From: Sipunculus nudus
Taxonomy: Eukaryota > Annelida > Sipuncula > Golfingiida > Sipunculidae
NCBI GenBank assembly: GCA_026874595.1
Contig: CM049307.1
Coordinates: 77,416,643-77,480,642, forward strand
DNA: 64,000 nucleotides
Direction of reading: 5' to 3'
The notes below the pieces were generated by a model. It did not search any database, had not been told where the DNA came from, and saw only the letters and a list, made by a program, of their open reading frames with translations. Positions 1 through 13,015 of this stretch are shown in pieces (position 1 is the first letter of the stretch; the number at the start of each line of letters is the position of its first letter). Both the position numbers and the translations under genes were made by a program.

Positions 1-2
1 AC

Positions 3-212
3 CTGAAGACAGAAGTTTCCAGCAAGCTAGTCAATCACGAAGAGACCAACCGCGTTCAGGGCCTGTACCATTGCATCAAAGTACAACAGCTGTACCTTGC
101 CTTTGGTTGGCCAAGAGTTGACCATTGTTCGGAAGTGTGTGATCCTTTCAAGATTTTTATAACTGCAGTTAGAGTTTTGAACAGCTTGTTTCCTCTGATG
201 GCCCAAATGTAG
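3..212 (+). CDS. Possible C-terminal exon of an unidentified gene, cut by the left edge
   Basis: Frame 3 is open from the window edge to a TAG at 210-212, about 69 codons with mixed, non-repetitive residue use (for example the segment QQLYLAFGWPRVDH). Frame 2 is also open, to 121, so openness alone is weak evidence. No family is recognised and no splice acceptor can be judged because the left side is missing. It may be a chance open frame. Confidence 0.22.
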   Translation: MKTEVSSKLVNHEETNRVQGLYHCIKVQQLYLAFGWPRVDHCSEVCDPFKIFITAVRVLNSLFPLMAQM

Positions 213-545
213 AGGAAGTCAATATGTCATTAACGTGCTTGAGGAAGTTAGCATGATGCATCATCATTTGGTATTTTCACAGAATTTGATAAAAAAAAAT
301 GTGTCAAATGTATATTCTTTGTGTCCAATGATTACTTATTAAATTCTGCAAGAATTAATTTTCAAAGATGAATTTTCCTGGTATAGCCCAAAGAAACAAA
401 AACACAAGGAGTAAGGGGGGGGGGGAGTCTGAAAGGCCTTTTGAATTTTTTGCATTTCGTCTAAAAGCAAATCCTGAAAATGTGTACACCCAGTTCACCC
501 GTACTTATCGATTTTGTCTTAACGGTTTCCTGCAGCGACCCCTTA

Positions 546-611
<66 letters not shown>

Positions 612-1163
612 CGAAATGTGCATTACAGCGAGACTCGGGCCTGCAAGACCGAAACTAACTCTGTGTAGATCCAGGCGACGTATTTGTAATAAGGATAACT
701 CCAATTAGTCAGAATATCATTCTCCCAAAATGCTGCCCATTGTTCGATGTGTCTAAAATTGTCGTTGATATTCCAGATTTGTGTCTACTTTTAAGCATTA
801 TGACATGACGTCTTCACCGATCTTAGGCTAAGATTTCGTTTACGTTTTCTCGCTCCGTCATTCCAGATTTGATGTATAATATGTTAAGTTGTCCCTTTAT
901 TTCCTTCTGACATGAAATCGATGTACTGTTGTCAAAATATCGTTACTATTATGTTCTGTTCGAGGGAAAATGGGGTAACTAACCAGTGACTTTAATAACA
1001 ATGGATTGTGTGAAAGTACAGTACGACACAAAAAGGATGTGCTGACAGCTTTGACAAATAGTAGCTTTTAAAAGGGATCACAAGTAAACTAATAACTTTT
1101 ATTTAAATAACCTCAATTTTATACTTATAGCTAAGAACTTATTGTAGAATATTGTTGCCGTTC
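213..1163. other. Non-coding stretch
   Basis: AT-rich sequence with a long TA microsatellite and a short poly-G run near 416-425. I see no exon, RNA gene or recognisable mobile element. Confidence 0.5.
548..608. repeat. (TA)n microsatellite
   Basis: About 30 uninterrupted TA dinucleotides. The Ile-Tyr-rich reading frame across it is an artefact of the repeat. Confidence 0.97.
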
Positions 1164-1889
1164 TGTAACGGTGACACTCATACAATCACACCGCGCCCAG
1201 GAACAACCGAAGATTCTGTATAATTCATATTCTTTATTCGCCGAGGCCGGCCCAGGTCAGCTCCCACTGAAGTCCAGCCGCACTTCAGCTTGGATGGTAG
1301 TTGGGAACTGACCATGGTCCGAGGCTCAGTCTATTTGTAGTTGCCGTACAGAGGTTACATGGCTCCATATATGAACATACACAAATATAGCAATGAGAGG
1401 TACGAGGGTCTTCCTATAAATGCAACAGGGGAGACCCACACTGAATTGATCTAAACCTAAAACAGTTCTAAGAAATGTAAAACCTAGTTTAACTTATTAT
1501 AATTATTCCTGATTTCCTAAACTCTCTACAATATAAATAATTTTACCTGGCACTACATATGCCTCGTACATAATTAAATTATTATCACGTTTTACCTACG
1601 AATTATTGGAATGAACCATCGGTGATTCACCTAGTTACAGTTCCTGGTGGTATACTGCTTGGTCACCAGACCCCCTTATACAGGTAGTGTGCTATAGCAG
1701 CTGACTGCTCTGCGGGACCAGTCCTAATAGCCGTATGGCCATCTGTTGATCGGTCAATGCCCCCGGCTACCGATAACACCCTCCCTCTTTGTCTGGCCGG
1801 CTACTATATTTATATATTTAAAATATGTCTATAATCTAATGGTAATATCTCCCCCCTCCCCCTAAAGGGAGCCGACGGGCACGGTAACA
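1164..1889. mobile_element. LTR-like block, possibly a solo LTR
   Basis: The block opens with TGTAACGGTG and closes with CACGGTAACA, imperfect inverted termini (8 of 10 matching) of the TG...CA type seen on LTRs. Just inside the right end is a pyrimidine run (1848-1862) that would read as a purine tract on the minus strand. A broken hairpin lies at 1256-1312, with GTCAG/CTGAC, TCCCA/TGGGA and CTGAAGT/ACTTCAG arms. No target-site duplication is visible and no second copy occurs here, so the boundaries are tentative. Confidence 0.3.
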
Positions 1890-3149
1890 ATATGCATATA
1901 CATAAACGATATTATTTTAGCATGAATTTTATAAGGATATATTGAAATATCTAGCGAAAGTCCGATATTATATCAAGGAATGCGTGTAAATTCTCCTTTC
2001 AGGTAAACACATCTTTAAAGCAGGGTCGGTTAGTGAAGACTAGCTGTGACACTGAATTGTACAAGCTTGAACCTCAGATTGTTGTAAATTTCAATGCCCT
2101 GGAATCAAAAGTACACCTGCACTGAACACTAGTATCGTTTACAAGAACCGAATTTTGAAAGTTATATCTATGCTTGCACCAAGACCAACCCGGGCTTTTT
2201 ATTTCACATATTATTTCCTACACGTTTTCTTTCCCAAATCGTTCAATACAATGTCGATTTAAGAAATACAATGATAACCTTTTATTATTGATTTTTGTTT
2301 GGTTAAAAAAAATATTAAGCCATGAATAAAAAGCATGCAGGAAATTCAGGAATAGGTATTGTTCAATTTCATCCATTTGCCTTACTTTTCTATATTTAAG
2401 TTCTTATGGTTCAATGTATTTTCCCTATTTTGTTTGTGTATCGACATATTTCATATTATTTGCCATTATAGTGTGGGGGCATATGTCACCGAGTAATTTT
2501 TCCCTGTAAAAGTGGAAACCCTACATTTTTGTGATCTTTAGACCTTAACCTTTACAAAAAATATGGTGCCAATTTTTCTGTTGTAGGTTTGTCATTTTTT
2601 TCGGGTCAAATTTGATTAAAGGGCAAAAAATGAGGGCCAATATATATAAATATTTACTACAAAGGGAAATTAAGCAACAATACACCACAAAATGGTTGGT
2701 AAGATATATTACATCACAATAACTTAGACTAGACACACAAAGACTGCGTTAAGACGTTTTTCCAATATTAGAGAGCACTCGTAGAGCGAATACCTCCGCC
2801 AACACATTGATCCGCATCAAGATCCATCAGACTTTTTCTAACTCTTCCGAGAACTTAGTTGAACAAAAGTTGTATATCTGGTACACCAAAAAGAAATGAA
2901 AAGGGCGACAAATACGACAACGAAAGCGATGGACGACGACGACAGAAAAAAAAATCACTATGTATGTCCCCCCGATGCGGCCACACCTTCAGAGTACACA
3001 AACACATCAAGTATGATACAATAAATATGAAAATCGAATCAACCTATGACATTTTATGGCAAAATAAGATTTAACATTACCGCGTAACAGCCATTTCGAA
3101 AAATGGTCGACATGTTGTCTCAAACATGGACATCACACCGCCACCTATG
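1890..3149. other. Non-coding stretch
   Basis: AT-rich with many short A and T runs. Open frames are short and of low complexity. No feature supported. Confidence 0.5.
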
Positions 3150-3258
3150 TTTAATTAAAAACAATATTTGTTTATCAATATTTTGCTACTTTGTGAAATT
3201 GCATGTACTTTTTATTAAACAAATGTTTGTTTTGTTGGACATCTACAAATACTCACAC

Positions 3259-3358
3259 ATGGATGGGCGGATGGATTGGTGGACGGATGTATGATTGGGT
3301 GGGAGCATGGGTGGGTGGATGGATAGATAGATGGTTGGAAAGATGGATGGATGAATGG
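3259..3358 (+). repeat. Degenerate (GGAT)n array
   Basis: Tetranucleotide repeat with GGAT, GGGT and AGAT variants, inside the dispersed repeat at the same place as the purer array at 19676-19760 in the other copy. Confidence 0.9.
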
Positions 3359-3437
3359 ACATATGAATATATGAATACAAATGTATAACCTTTCCCATTT
3401 TTTCTGTATTTTGCATACATATATTTTCATACATACG

Positions 3438-3481
3438 AAGAGAGAGAGAGAGAGAGAGAGTGAGAGAGAGAGAGAGAGAGA
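3438..3481 (+). repeat. (GA)n microsatellite
   Basis: About 20 GA dinucleotides with one T interruption. The shorter counterpart is at 19800-19821. Confidence 0.95.
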
Positions 3482-4025
3482 ATAATATTAGAAATGGAAA
3501 ATGTGCCAGAAAAAAATCAGTTTCTGTTTTGTTAATTTACATCGGTCGGTTGGTCGGACAGGCAGACAAACCGGCAGGTACAGGGAGTTAATAGTGCCGG
3601 TGTGGGTGGGGGGAGGGAGGGGGGGGGGGGTTCTGGTGTATGTCCCCCTCCACTTTTTAGCATGGTGGGATGGTCAATTTTTCATCCCCATGATACTGAG
3701 TATAATATTTTTTTTATTGGAAATGAAATATGTTAATAATTAGAATAATAGACTTTGGTTCCATTTCTGAGCTTACTCTGAAATAATATATATCTAAACC
3801 GTGTTTACTTGAAACATAATACCTTCTTATTTAAGACCTCATACTTAATTAGTGTAAATATGAAGCGTGTCACATACACAATGAAAGGTATGTATATGTG
3901 TGTGTAAGTATGTGTGTAAAAAAAAAAACGCCTGCCAGTCACCCAACATCCTTGATGGGAAATTCACGCCATCAGGCAGGTTGGCAGAGAGGATAATCTT
4001 TTTATATAACGCCAGTCTCAATATA

Positions 4026-5572
4026 AGATTTCTGCTGAGCTGGTTTTACAATAGATTCAAATGTTTAAAAAATGTACACACAAATAAGTGGTATATACAG
4101 TAAAACAGTATAGTTGTTAGGTCCTCTAAATTCAGGAGTAGTTTACATATACAATGTTTTCGATTCCGATTTAAAACGTTCATAGACATCCACAGGTCTA
4201 TGATGAAGTTGAGAGTTGTTCCAAAATGCATGGCCTAATTTTATTTTCTTGGCGTCTCTGGTGCTTATTGCAAATTGTTATTATAAAAATATTGATCTTA
4301 AAAATATGCTGCAGACAAACTGGAACATGAAGCATTATTTTTTTTTATTAAATATAGAATGAAAAAAATAAATAAATCTTTAAACAGTTTTTAAAGTAGT
4401 TTATAAAATCTAGTGGGTTCGTTTTTTTTCTCCATCTCTTAAACATTAACAAAAGGGGATCCCTTGACCTAAGTGCTCTAACTTACCTTTAAAAATCTGA
4501 GACCTGTTTGATATTTAATTGTGACTCCCCACCACAGGTATATATATATATATTGTTTTATATCAAAAGCGGACTAAGCTCCTGCGGCACCTACAAATTC
4601 ACATACAGGGCTGATCAAAAGTAAATTTCCTTGTGATATATCTTTGCTAGAACAAGAGGTATAGGATATAAACCCTTGTTATGATTTTCATATATCTTCT
4701 TAGTGAATAATTACTTAAGCTTCCAGCTAGTTCTTTGTAGCGGCTTACGTCTCTTATGGTGTAATCCGATATATGCCTTTAATACCAGGACCACAATACA
4801 CCCCGGTGCTTCTTATTTAATTCTAATCCCAGTTTTAATGCTCGCTATCTATGCTCAAGGTTACGCTTCCAGCGCTTATCTTTCCTTAGGTCCGTTTAAG
4901 ATGCTTTTCTATGGGGATAACGTCCGTGAACTAATGTGTACTAAGGATCTACTGTAAGATACCGCTTTGACCATGCAGATGAAAAACACATTAATACATT
5001 ATTACATACAATGTTGTCAGGATTACAGTGCAGTTCTGCAGAAAATAAATCTACACTCTCTTTTTTTTAATAAATATTAGTATATATTTTCTCACTTATT
5101 TTAACACTTATTTTGAGGGTACATGCTGGGCCGTAGGCTTAACCCATCCCCGACTGTACATTTAACACGTATGATGTTTTTTCATTTATTTAAGAACTTA
5201 ATCTTCAAAATATGCACATAATTCTTATATCAAAATTATGTTCATGTCATCAATATTTTTTTTATCCACAACACGTTCTAGACATCTATTACTGGCACAT
5301 TATAATATGTCAGGAAATAGTAATGAATGAAATGATTAAAAATCGAGGATTCCACGCAAATCATTACTGAATTAGACTTTGAATTATCTATATTCTGGAT
5401 ATAAATTGAAAATAGTTATATTGCAAATATTGATTTTTTTATCAATAATCAATTTTGATTCATGCTTTATTTCTTTATTTTTTTCTAAATACTCTTAGCA
5501 GTACATTTCGTTTTCCTGGATCTCAGCCTAAAACTGTGACGCAGGGCCCAGTGATCTAAGGGGGCCTTGAAA
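4026..5572. other. Non-coding stretch
   Basis: AT-rich. Open frames such as 4703-4957 lack an ATG start, splice context and any recognisable domain. Nothing else supported. Confidence 0.45.
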
Positions 5573-5574
5573 TA

Positions 5575-6091
5575 CAGTCGAACCCCACGATTACGACCTC
5601 CCTGGGGACTAAGCAAAGTGGTCGTAATTTGGGGTGTTGTCGTATTTGTGAAACTCTTACCTTGGTCGCATATAAGCCGGCAGACCGGCTCATTAAGTAA
5701 TCAGGCCAAGGTTTACCCTCTTTGATCTATAACTTACGCCTCAACGAGTCTCAGCGCAGACACCGAGTCAGGAAGATATGCGGGACTGGATTTACATTCG
5801 GGTTGGGAAACCTTGTTACCCGCTTTGATGTTTCGTTAAGGCACCTGTGACAAGGCGCAGCCATTGACTCGTGACAAATGTTGTTTCAGTACTTCTCGGC
5901 GGTGGTCGCATTAGTGGGGTCGCATTAGCGCTGGGGCCAGGAAATCTGGTCGTAGTTCTGAATTCAGGGGTGGTCATAATTTTGAGTCATTTATAAACAT
6001 AACTAATCTAAAAAAAATCGGAACCAAGAAAAGAGGTCGTAATTGTGGGGTGGTCGCAATTGTGGGGTGGTCGTACGGCGGGGTTCAACTG
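5575..6091. mobile_element. Short inverted-repeat transposon (MITE), TA target site
   Basis: A 517-bp unit with terminal inverted repeats. The left end reads CAGTCGAACCCCACGATTA and the right end, reverse-complemented, CAGTTGAACCCCGCCGTACG. It is flanked on both sides by TA (5573-5574 and 6092-6093), the duplication expected of Tc1/mariner/pogo-type transposition. Subterminal GGTCGTAATT and GTGGGGTGGTCG motifs recur inside both ends. There is no transposase frame, so it is non-autonomous. CAGT.GAACCC termini are typical of the pogo/Tigger group; that assignment is by analogy. Confidence 0.8.
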
Positions 6092-6093
6092 TA

Positions 6094-7255
6094 CTACCGA
6101 TACTCGGTAAATCTTTTCGGCGATGCAGCCATTGTAAAACATACTATATTTGCAATAAGTAAACACCCGTGTTGTTTGGGGAATATTTAAAGACAAAATA
6201 ATGAAACATTTTCTTTACAACATTTAAACATTTTCATATTACAATACATGTCATTGTCTTGGAGATTGTGATAGCCTGTAGATCTTTATCTTTTAAACAA
6301 CTTGACCATTCAAACCTCTAACAAACTGCCTCTGAGTTAGATAGATCCCTTAAGTGGCAGCCATGTTTGCTGTAGTTCCTCGTCAGCCACCTGCAGCGCT
6401 GTAGTCGGGCCACCATTAGTGTAATGAATGTGATTGCCCTCATATTATCACTGGTTGGTTTATCTGCTGTGTTTTCTTTAAAAAGGTTCTTTGTTTTTAC
6501 TGTTACGTTTCATAATGGCTTGTATTTGAAGTGCAAATCATAGAGAGGGACCATTGAAGGTTTTCTTACTGGTATTAATTGATTGGAAAATACACCACCA
6601 CAGTTAAGTGGTCATTTTGACTTACCTCATTGAGTCAAAAGCAATTGACTAGCTGAAGTGACGAAATGCAACTGGCAATGGAATGTACTGAAAAGCAAAG
6701 AGCTGCACTGTTTCCCTGGTACTCAGTTATAAACATGTAATAAGTGTAATATAATTATTGTTTTGGCCAAGAAGTAATAACGGTTAGTTGATACCTTCAA
6801 ATATGAATTTCTTTTTTGTGTTATTTATCTTGATAATCTTGCTAGGGTGTAAATTTATCCTTCTCCTTATTCTATGAAAGGGCGTGTGACCCGGGCCAAT
6901 GTCCGTTTACTTACAAAGCAGGTGTGTCCACTTTTAATCCATGGGATTGTAAAGATTGGAATACTAGTACCTGCTTTTGGATTTTTCAATCAGACTTAAT
7001 TAGCCTCCCTGCCTCCATTCTTATAGGACAACCGGCCCTAACAAGCAGGGTGTAGTGTTAACAGCATATTTAATAGATGATGCTGATGCATATAAAGAGT
7101 GTGATGACTGCACGCTAGTGCCTTTGAATTAGTACTATGGTAAATATATATTATTATTGAAGGCTGTGCCACTTAACTTTGATCACATGACATGGATATA
7201 CCCGTTTTTGGTCTTGACGTACTGGGAACAATACCTCCGATATATCATAAGGAGC
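6094..7255. other. Non-coding stretch
   Basis: No exon, RNA gene or repeat with a second copy in the window was found. Confidence 0.45.
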
Positions 7256-7330
7256 ATGGTAGCACAATGGTTAGTGTGCTGGACGTTTGGCCATAAGGCT
7301 GTATGTTTGCGTCCCGTTCTGACCCAGACT
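7256..7330 (+). repeat. tRNA-like segment, possible SINE head
   Basis: GGTAGCACAATGGTTAGTG resembles a tRNA D-arm and A box, and GTTTGCGTCCC about 45 bases later is a weak B-box match. The acceptor stem does not pair, so it is not an intact tRNA gene. A tRNA-derived SINE head is the best reading, with low certainty. Confidence 0.3.
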
Positions 7331-9931
7331 GCGCTAAGACTCCTAGCCAAAGTCTTTACCACAGGGGTGAGGTCTATCGACCCAGGAGTAAATGGCTAAT
7401 AGTCATGGGCTGCATACAAATGTAGAACGAGTATTCTTCCAGCGCCTTTTATGGCCGCATGGGTTGTCTTCATCCCAGGGAGCCGAGAAAAGCTACAAGA
7501 ATGAACAGGCCCGAAAAAGTCGGATAAGACTGACATCGCCAGTGATATCAGACTATAAAACCCCGACTTTACCTTTTTATATGGGAGTTATTTTCTATAT
7601 ATTTCAATAAATTCTGATCAGCTTAAAATCATTTTGAGGTGTTATCTAAAGTAAAAGAAGTAAGTGAACTAGGTCCATGTCTACTCGGCTAATGAACATC
7701 ATTCTGTCACATACCCGAATGAAGTAATGCTAGCCAGCCCGAGCTCAAAAGCGTTTCGTATGTTTGTCACTCTGATGACTGAAGTCTCCTGGCGGTTTGA
7801 AACTATTACGTTTCCGCTGCCCTAGGCTAATATCGCTGTGGCGTGGAGCATTTGGGCTGAAATGCGTATTTTTCATGACAATCTCTGGTATAAAAATATT
7901 TTGAGTAGAATGTTTTCGATACAACAATACTGTGCCTGATGGCTGCCTAGTGGAGATCCAACAGTTCCTCTATAGGACTGTAGGATGGGTTGTCTTATGA
8001 AAACCCTCCGTAAGGGTAAAGACTTGGGAACCTGTACCTAAAAGGCCCGGATAGTTTATGCCATCCGCAATAATGTCAACAATCTGTGCTACACCTACGA
8101 GAGGAACAATATTGGTAGTACAATTTTTTAGTCTTTGCTTGAATTTTATTATCTACAACATATCCTTCTACATTTGGACATGGGTAACCTTTTACCGTTT
8201 TCTTTTTTTATAATTATCCCATTTTGCCTCGTTTCCAATGACATGTATCAATGTAATGCTTAGCAATGTTACGAGAGCAGCGAGACAGCATGATATTTCG
8301 TGCGTAGCAGTACTTTTGGAAAAATTATGTTGGCGAAGAATTATATGATTTCCTCGCTTTTGATCGTTTGAGCTTTGTTATCCGGGTCTTTATAAAATAA
8401 CAGTGTGTCATTTACCTGCCCGAGCACAGAGCTTTCAGGAAATGAAGTTTTAAACACTTGTAAAGTAATCTTACTCTTCCAAACAGCTGATCATACTACT
8501 CGCCATATTCGTATCTATGTCCTGGGGCCTCACAAATAAATTTGAAAGATATCTCCAAACATTTGCTCATATTCCCCTATGGGAATAGGGCATCTCTGGT
8601 TATCAGGTGTAACAGTCTGTCAACCTGTAACTCATTATGTCGTCTTCTAGATGGGAAAATGTAATTTATAAGCATTTCTGTAGAACGAGCATAACACAAG
8701 TATACGTCAGATTTGTTCGATATATCCATATTAATCATGTATATGTAAAAAAACATCACCTGCTGAATCCCTTACAGATTGGTGAAGAGCTGACTAAATC
8801 TGAGGTTCTGGCTTTTATCATTGTTTTGAGGCGGGGGGGGGGGGGGGATTGGGGGTGCCATTATTCCTAGCTACGCTATATTCCGATTCTCTGAATAAAC
8901 AGTAAATCATGGGATTAAACATATTAACCCTGATCGATCCTAAATAATATACAAGTTCTTGGTTTATTCTCTGATATCATCTGATTGGGATCGAAATCTG
9001 AATGGTCAAGTGTGTTACTACCTCTGACGTATATCTACATTCGGAAACCTAGCAGTAAGTATTTAAGGAACCTAGAATTTGTTGTGATTCCAATGAGTCA
9101 CCTAATTATAGAAAAAGCACCACTTTTTACAGGAGAGGTAAAACATGTGCTGAAGTTTCAGTTTGTGAGAACTGCTCGATAATTTAACATTCGCTCACAT
9201 CAGATAGTAAACCATGCATCAACACGATCTGTGTTATGTTAATTGACTTTACCACCATCAATACGATTTACGCATTTTTTATAATGTTTGTGGAATAACA
9301 TTGAATTAAGAATCCTGAAATTTAATTTCAGAAAGAAGGGATCACGTTAAGTCGTCTTACGATGGTCATTGCTCTCAGGCGTGAACTCGTATGGTCAGTA
9401 AAATTGATGTTATGGTTCATGTGGTTTACCATATTTCACATCACTTACATTACAATACGACTGATACAACAAGAGAACAGGACGTGACGTTATCACGTGG
9501 TACTCGGTGCCATGTACTGCTACACCTAAATGCATTTAAATTCGCCTTCATTAACTTGTGAAAATAATTTAAAGTAATAACGTCTGTTACAGGATCACAT
9601 AACACATGGTCTTGAGTCAAGGATAGAGCCGCACATGTAGAAATACGGCTAAGGCAGACATCAGAACCCAACCCGGTCCCGCCTCCATTTCGCCTCGCCA
9701 CTAGGGGGGGGGGGAGGGCTGGTTCACGTGATTTTTACATGCAACCAAGGGCGGTGTGATGACACCCCTATGGTAGACTTAAAGGGGTTGATGAGTTAAT
9801 TTTTACGTAAATATCTGGGTCATATTTTTTTTCTTCTCCTTTTTTCACTTCTGTTCTTGTTTGCTTTAGCACTCAAATATTTTATCTTTGAACAAAACTA
9901 TTTTAATAATGGTCACAGATTTGTTTTTTGC
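7331..9931. other. Non-coding stretch
   Basis: AT-rich, with poly-G runs near 8830-8846 and 9704-9713. No feature supported. Confidence 0.45.
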
Positions 9932-10010
9932 AGCTCAGTTGGCTGCGTCAGGGGAAGCTCCCAGTTATCGCTTGGTGACTGCAAGCACCTGGTTCATTAT
10001 ATGTTATAAT
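9932..10010 (+). repeat. Second tRNA-like segment, possible SINE head
   Basis: GCAGCTCAGTTGGCTGCG matches the A-box/D-arm pattern of a tRNA, and CACCTGGTTCATTATA about 45 bases on is a weak B-box candidate. No cloverleaf closes. It may be an eroded SINE. Confidence 0.25.
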
Positions 10011-13000
10011 ATTAACTGACTTTGGGCAACCTCTAACTTGAATAAATAACGTGATCCACAACAAAATAAAACCCACGTAGCTTCTTATCATTCCAGTAGC
10101 AGAAGGTTCAAGTCGAAATACACCTCTCCCAGTTAGGGCTGCTTGAGTCGGCCGCGACCACTCAGATACTCGTCTCAATGTTCAAATATCGTCTTTATTC
10201 AATGGAAAGCGTTCCTTTTTTAATTTTTGTTTGGTACCTAGGTAAGATAACAAGTTAATTTTTTCCCATTTCGTCATTCCTACTGTTCTGTCTACATTGG
10301 ACAAATTCTTGCCTTCCAGATGATACTTATTTCATTAGGATCATATTTAAAACTTTTATGTGCATGTAATTTGCCTTAAAATAACCTTGATCCAGCGTTT
10401 GTTAGGCCATTATCTAAGCCCTTCAGTACATTTTATCCACGCCACTGATGTATTTAGAAGCTCCAGTGCAGTTTGTGGATATGATAGAACGGGGCTTTAC
10501 AGTCTTTCACCCAGAGAGCCTACCCTTTACTAAGTTTCCTCCAACCGCCTACCGAACCTGAAAATCATGATATTCAATCAATAGTGCACCCGATGTTCTT
10601 GCTTTAATTTCATATTCATGACTGAACGAGCCAGCCTGGGTATATATGTTACTAAGAGCTCGCCTTTCGAATGGTGATTGGAGCGTCTTTGCCAGCTATG
10701 TTAATGAGAGCTTTGGCTGATGAATAAAGTTCCGGAGATATACATGACCGATTCACAACGATAATCAGACAAGCACTCAGAGCGTCTACCCCGAGACGTG
10801 ATTGATATATCATGTATTTGTCTACTTTAAGTCGGTAAGGTTTAATTATATTATTTTTCAATCGCTTGTTTCCACATCCTATATTTCCTTAGTGAAAGAG
10901 AATTTTAATTTTAATTTTGAATAATTTCTTGAAACAAGGGCAATTATCTGGGTTTTTTTTTATGTTACACCAAGGAACTGCTGTTTGGCATCGGTCATAT
11001 CTCTCAAAATGAAGATGCATTTTTCAAGTTTCATTTGGACTAAAGTATTTTCCATGGAGTTTGGATTTATGTACATCGAACGATAATTGGGTTTCATTCA
11101 ATTGAATGATAGTAGCATTTTATCTGAATGGAATTTAATTATTTAAATTGAAGGAAAACTAAATACGTTACTCAACCCCACGTTGACTTGCTCTCGTGTG
11201 GCATTGTGTGAATAAATATAATATCTTAACCAGATTACTGCTGTTCAGAATTTCATTAAAATGCACCCATAAAATGCCTACCTTTCAAACATATACATGT
11301 CAAACCGACAGAACTCAAACATGTCTTCCGATAGAGTTTAAATCCAAAAATGTATGAAATTCCTCCAACAAAGGTGACAGGTCCTACTTTTTCAACTAAT
11401 CAAATCAGCTGGCGCTGTAATTAACTGACACTGACTTCTGACTATTTTAATGTTTTAATTATTTGTATTCCAGGAATACAGGTAACATTCAGTTCAGTGA
11501 TTGCCCTGTACTAGAATGCTGTTAAACTAAAAATGAATGTATTTATTTGTAATGTTAATTGCTGTTAATGCGTTCCTAGCAGAGGTGAAGCTACTGTTGG
11601 TATTAGATGCCGAATGGTACCAACATTAAACCCCGGCAGGAGACTTAATTTAAAAAAAAAATGACTTTGCAGATATCCCTAAAATATACATCCCACTTCA
11701 AAGTGCCAGATTTAGTTGATATTCGAAATATATCAGCCATTTCATTACTTAATTATCTATCATAAATAGTATACGCATCCCAGTTCAACACGGCACATGA
11801 TTTTTAACAAATTTATATTGATCAGTATACCTAAAACGTACCGTCTTCTGTGGTCTACGGGTACAGGAATGAACCCATAGCCGAGCTCAAATCTCAGCCG
11901 AGAGGGTGAGATTTTTCACGGTCTGTCCCCGCAAAAGGTTGGGCACTCTGCAAGTTAAGGGGGACGATATTACACACGATTACCCGCGGGTACAACGTGC
12001 TGCTGCCCTGTCATATGGTCCGAAATCGGAATGGAATTCTACAGGTTTACATATTAAGCATTAAAATTAAGGCGATTATCTCTAATAACATATAAAAAAA
12101 AAACTATATCTAAAACGTTCACAATTAGATATGAAGTATTTTCGACTTATTCATATTACAGATAATAATTCTTGGAAAGAAGCAAACACGCTTCTGTACA
12201 TGTTTCTCTTCATCATTCGTATAAGCCCCTCACAGCATGAAATATGCCGAATAATTTTTATCCTCTACAGTCCCAAAAAAATCACGATATAGCATAAACT
12301 ATTATGAGGTGCAAAAAGGTGAATTTGTTAAAATCTTTTATTTGTGGTTTACAAGAATTTAAAAAATAACCTTATCCTGCAAGAGTTAAAGCTTTTCATG
12401 GCATGACATATGTCTAATAATGTTTATAATTCTCAGAAAAAAATATAAAAATAAAGCATGTAATAAAATGAGGTATAAAAAGGAAATTTTTGAAATCCTG
12501 GTATCTGCCTGAAATCAAATTTACAAGTATTCTGCATGACATCAAGATTTCGGCCAAGTCGAGCTTATTATGCCGACATGATACCCAATGTATTGTCCTA
12601 CTGTAAATAAAAGTGTGCACATCCTGGTAGTATAAATAAATTGTGCGTATGGTAATTGCGTATAACCGCGTTGTCTTGATCCTTATTTTGCCCAACTTGC
12701 CCAATCTTCCTAATGTTCTTGGTTGTACGTATATATGTTGTGTATCTTTGTATAATTATCTTTTGTTATATGTTTTACATCTAGGGTCTCTATAGGTGCA
12801 CTTTATTTGACTCGAGCCATTAAGTTACAAAAAAAACACAAGGTTACACATGATTAACTTTTCTGCTCAGAGTATCCAGTGTTTCGACTTAGGAAGAATT
12901 AAGAATAATACATGATGAACAGCTACATGATGTAACAATTAAATAAAAGCCATCTTCATAGTACTGTTTTATAGTAAGATTAAAATGTATAATATAAATA

Positions 13001-13015
13001 CATATTTCTCTTCAG
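10011..13015. other. Non-coding stretch upstream of the receptor exon
   Basis: AT-rich. It should contain any promoter and upstream exon of the receptor gene, but I could not identify either. A pyrimidine tract ending TTTCTCTTCAG at 13005-13015 is the likely splice acceptor for the receptor exon. Confidence 0.4.

Larger units (their letters stand above)
3150..4025 (+). repeat. Dispersed repeat with built-in microsatellites, copy 1
   Basis: This segment aligns along most of its length with 19556-20337. Shared landmarks in order are TTTGCTACTTTGTG, a GGAT-type array, a GA array, TTAGAAATGGAAAATGTG, GGCAGGTACAGGG, a homopolymer G or C run, TTAGAATAA.AGACT, TAATTAGTGTA.ATATGAA and a TATATA.CG.CAGTC end. 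The shared order shows one repeat family that carries its simple repeats with it. No coding capacity or terminal inverted repeat is evident. Confidence 0.75.

Noticed and set aside
368-658. Open frame ending in a long Ile-Tyr run
   Set aside because: It is translation of the (TA)n microsatellite. The same applies to 26318-26563.
3203-3434. Trp/Gly/Met-rich and Pro/His/Ser-rich frames on both strands
   Set aside because: They are translations of the GGAT array. The same applies to 19557-19932.
4703-4957. 84-codon hydrophobic open frame
   Set aside because: No ATG start, no family, no splice context, and length expected by chance.
7256-7330. Functional tRNA gene
   Set aside because: Acceptor and T stems do not pair and the B box is poor. 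Kept only as a possible SINE head.
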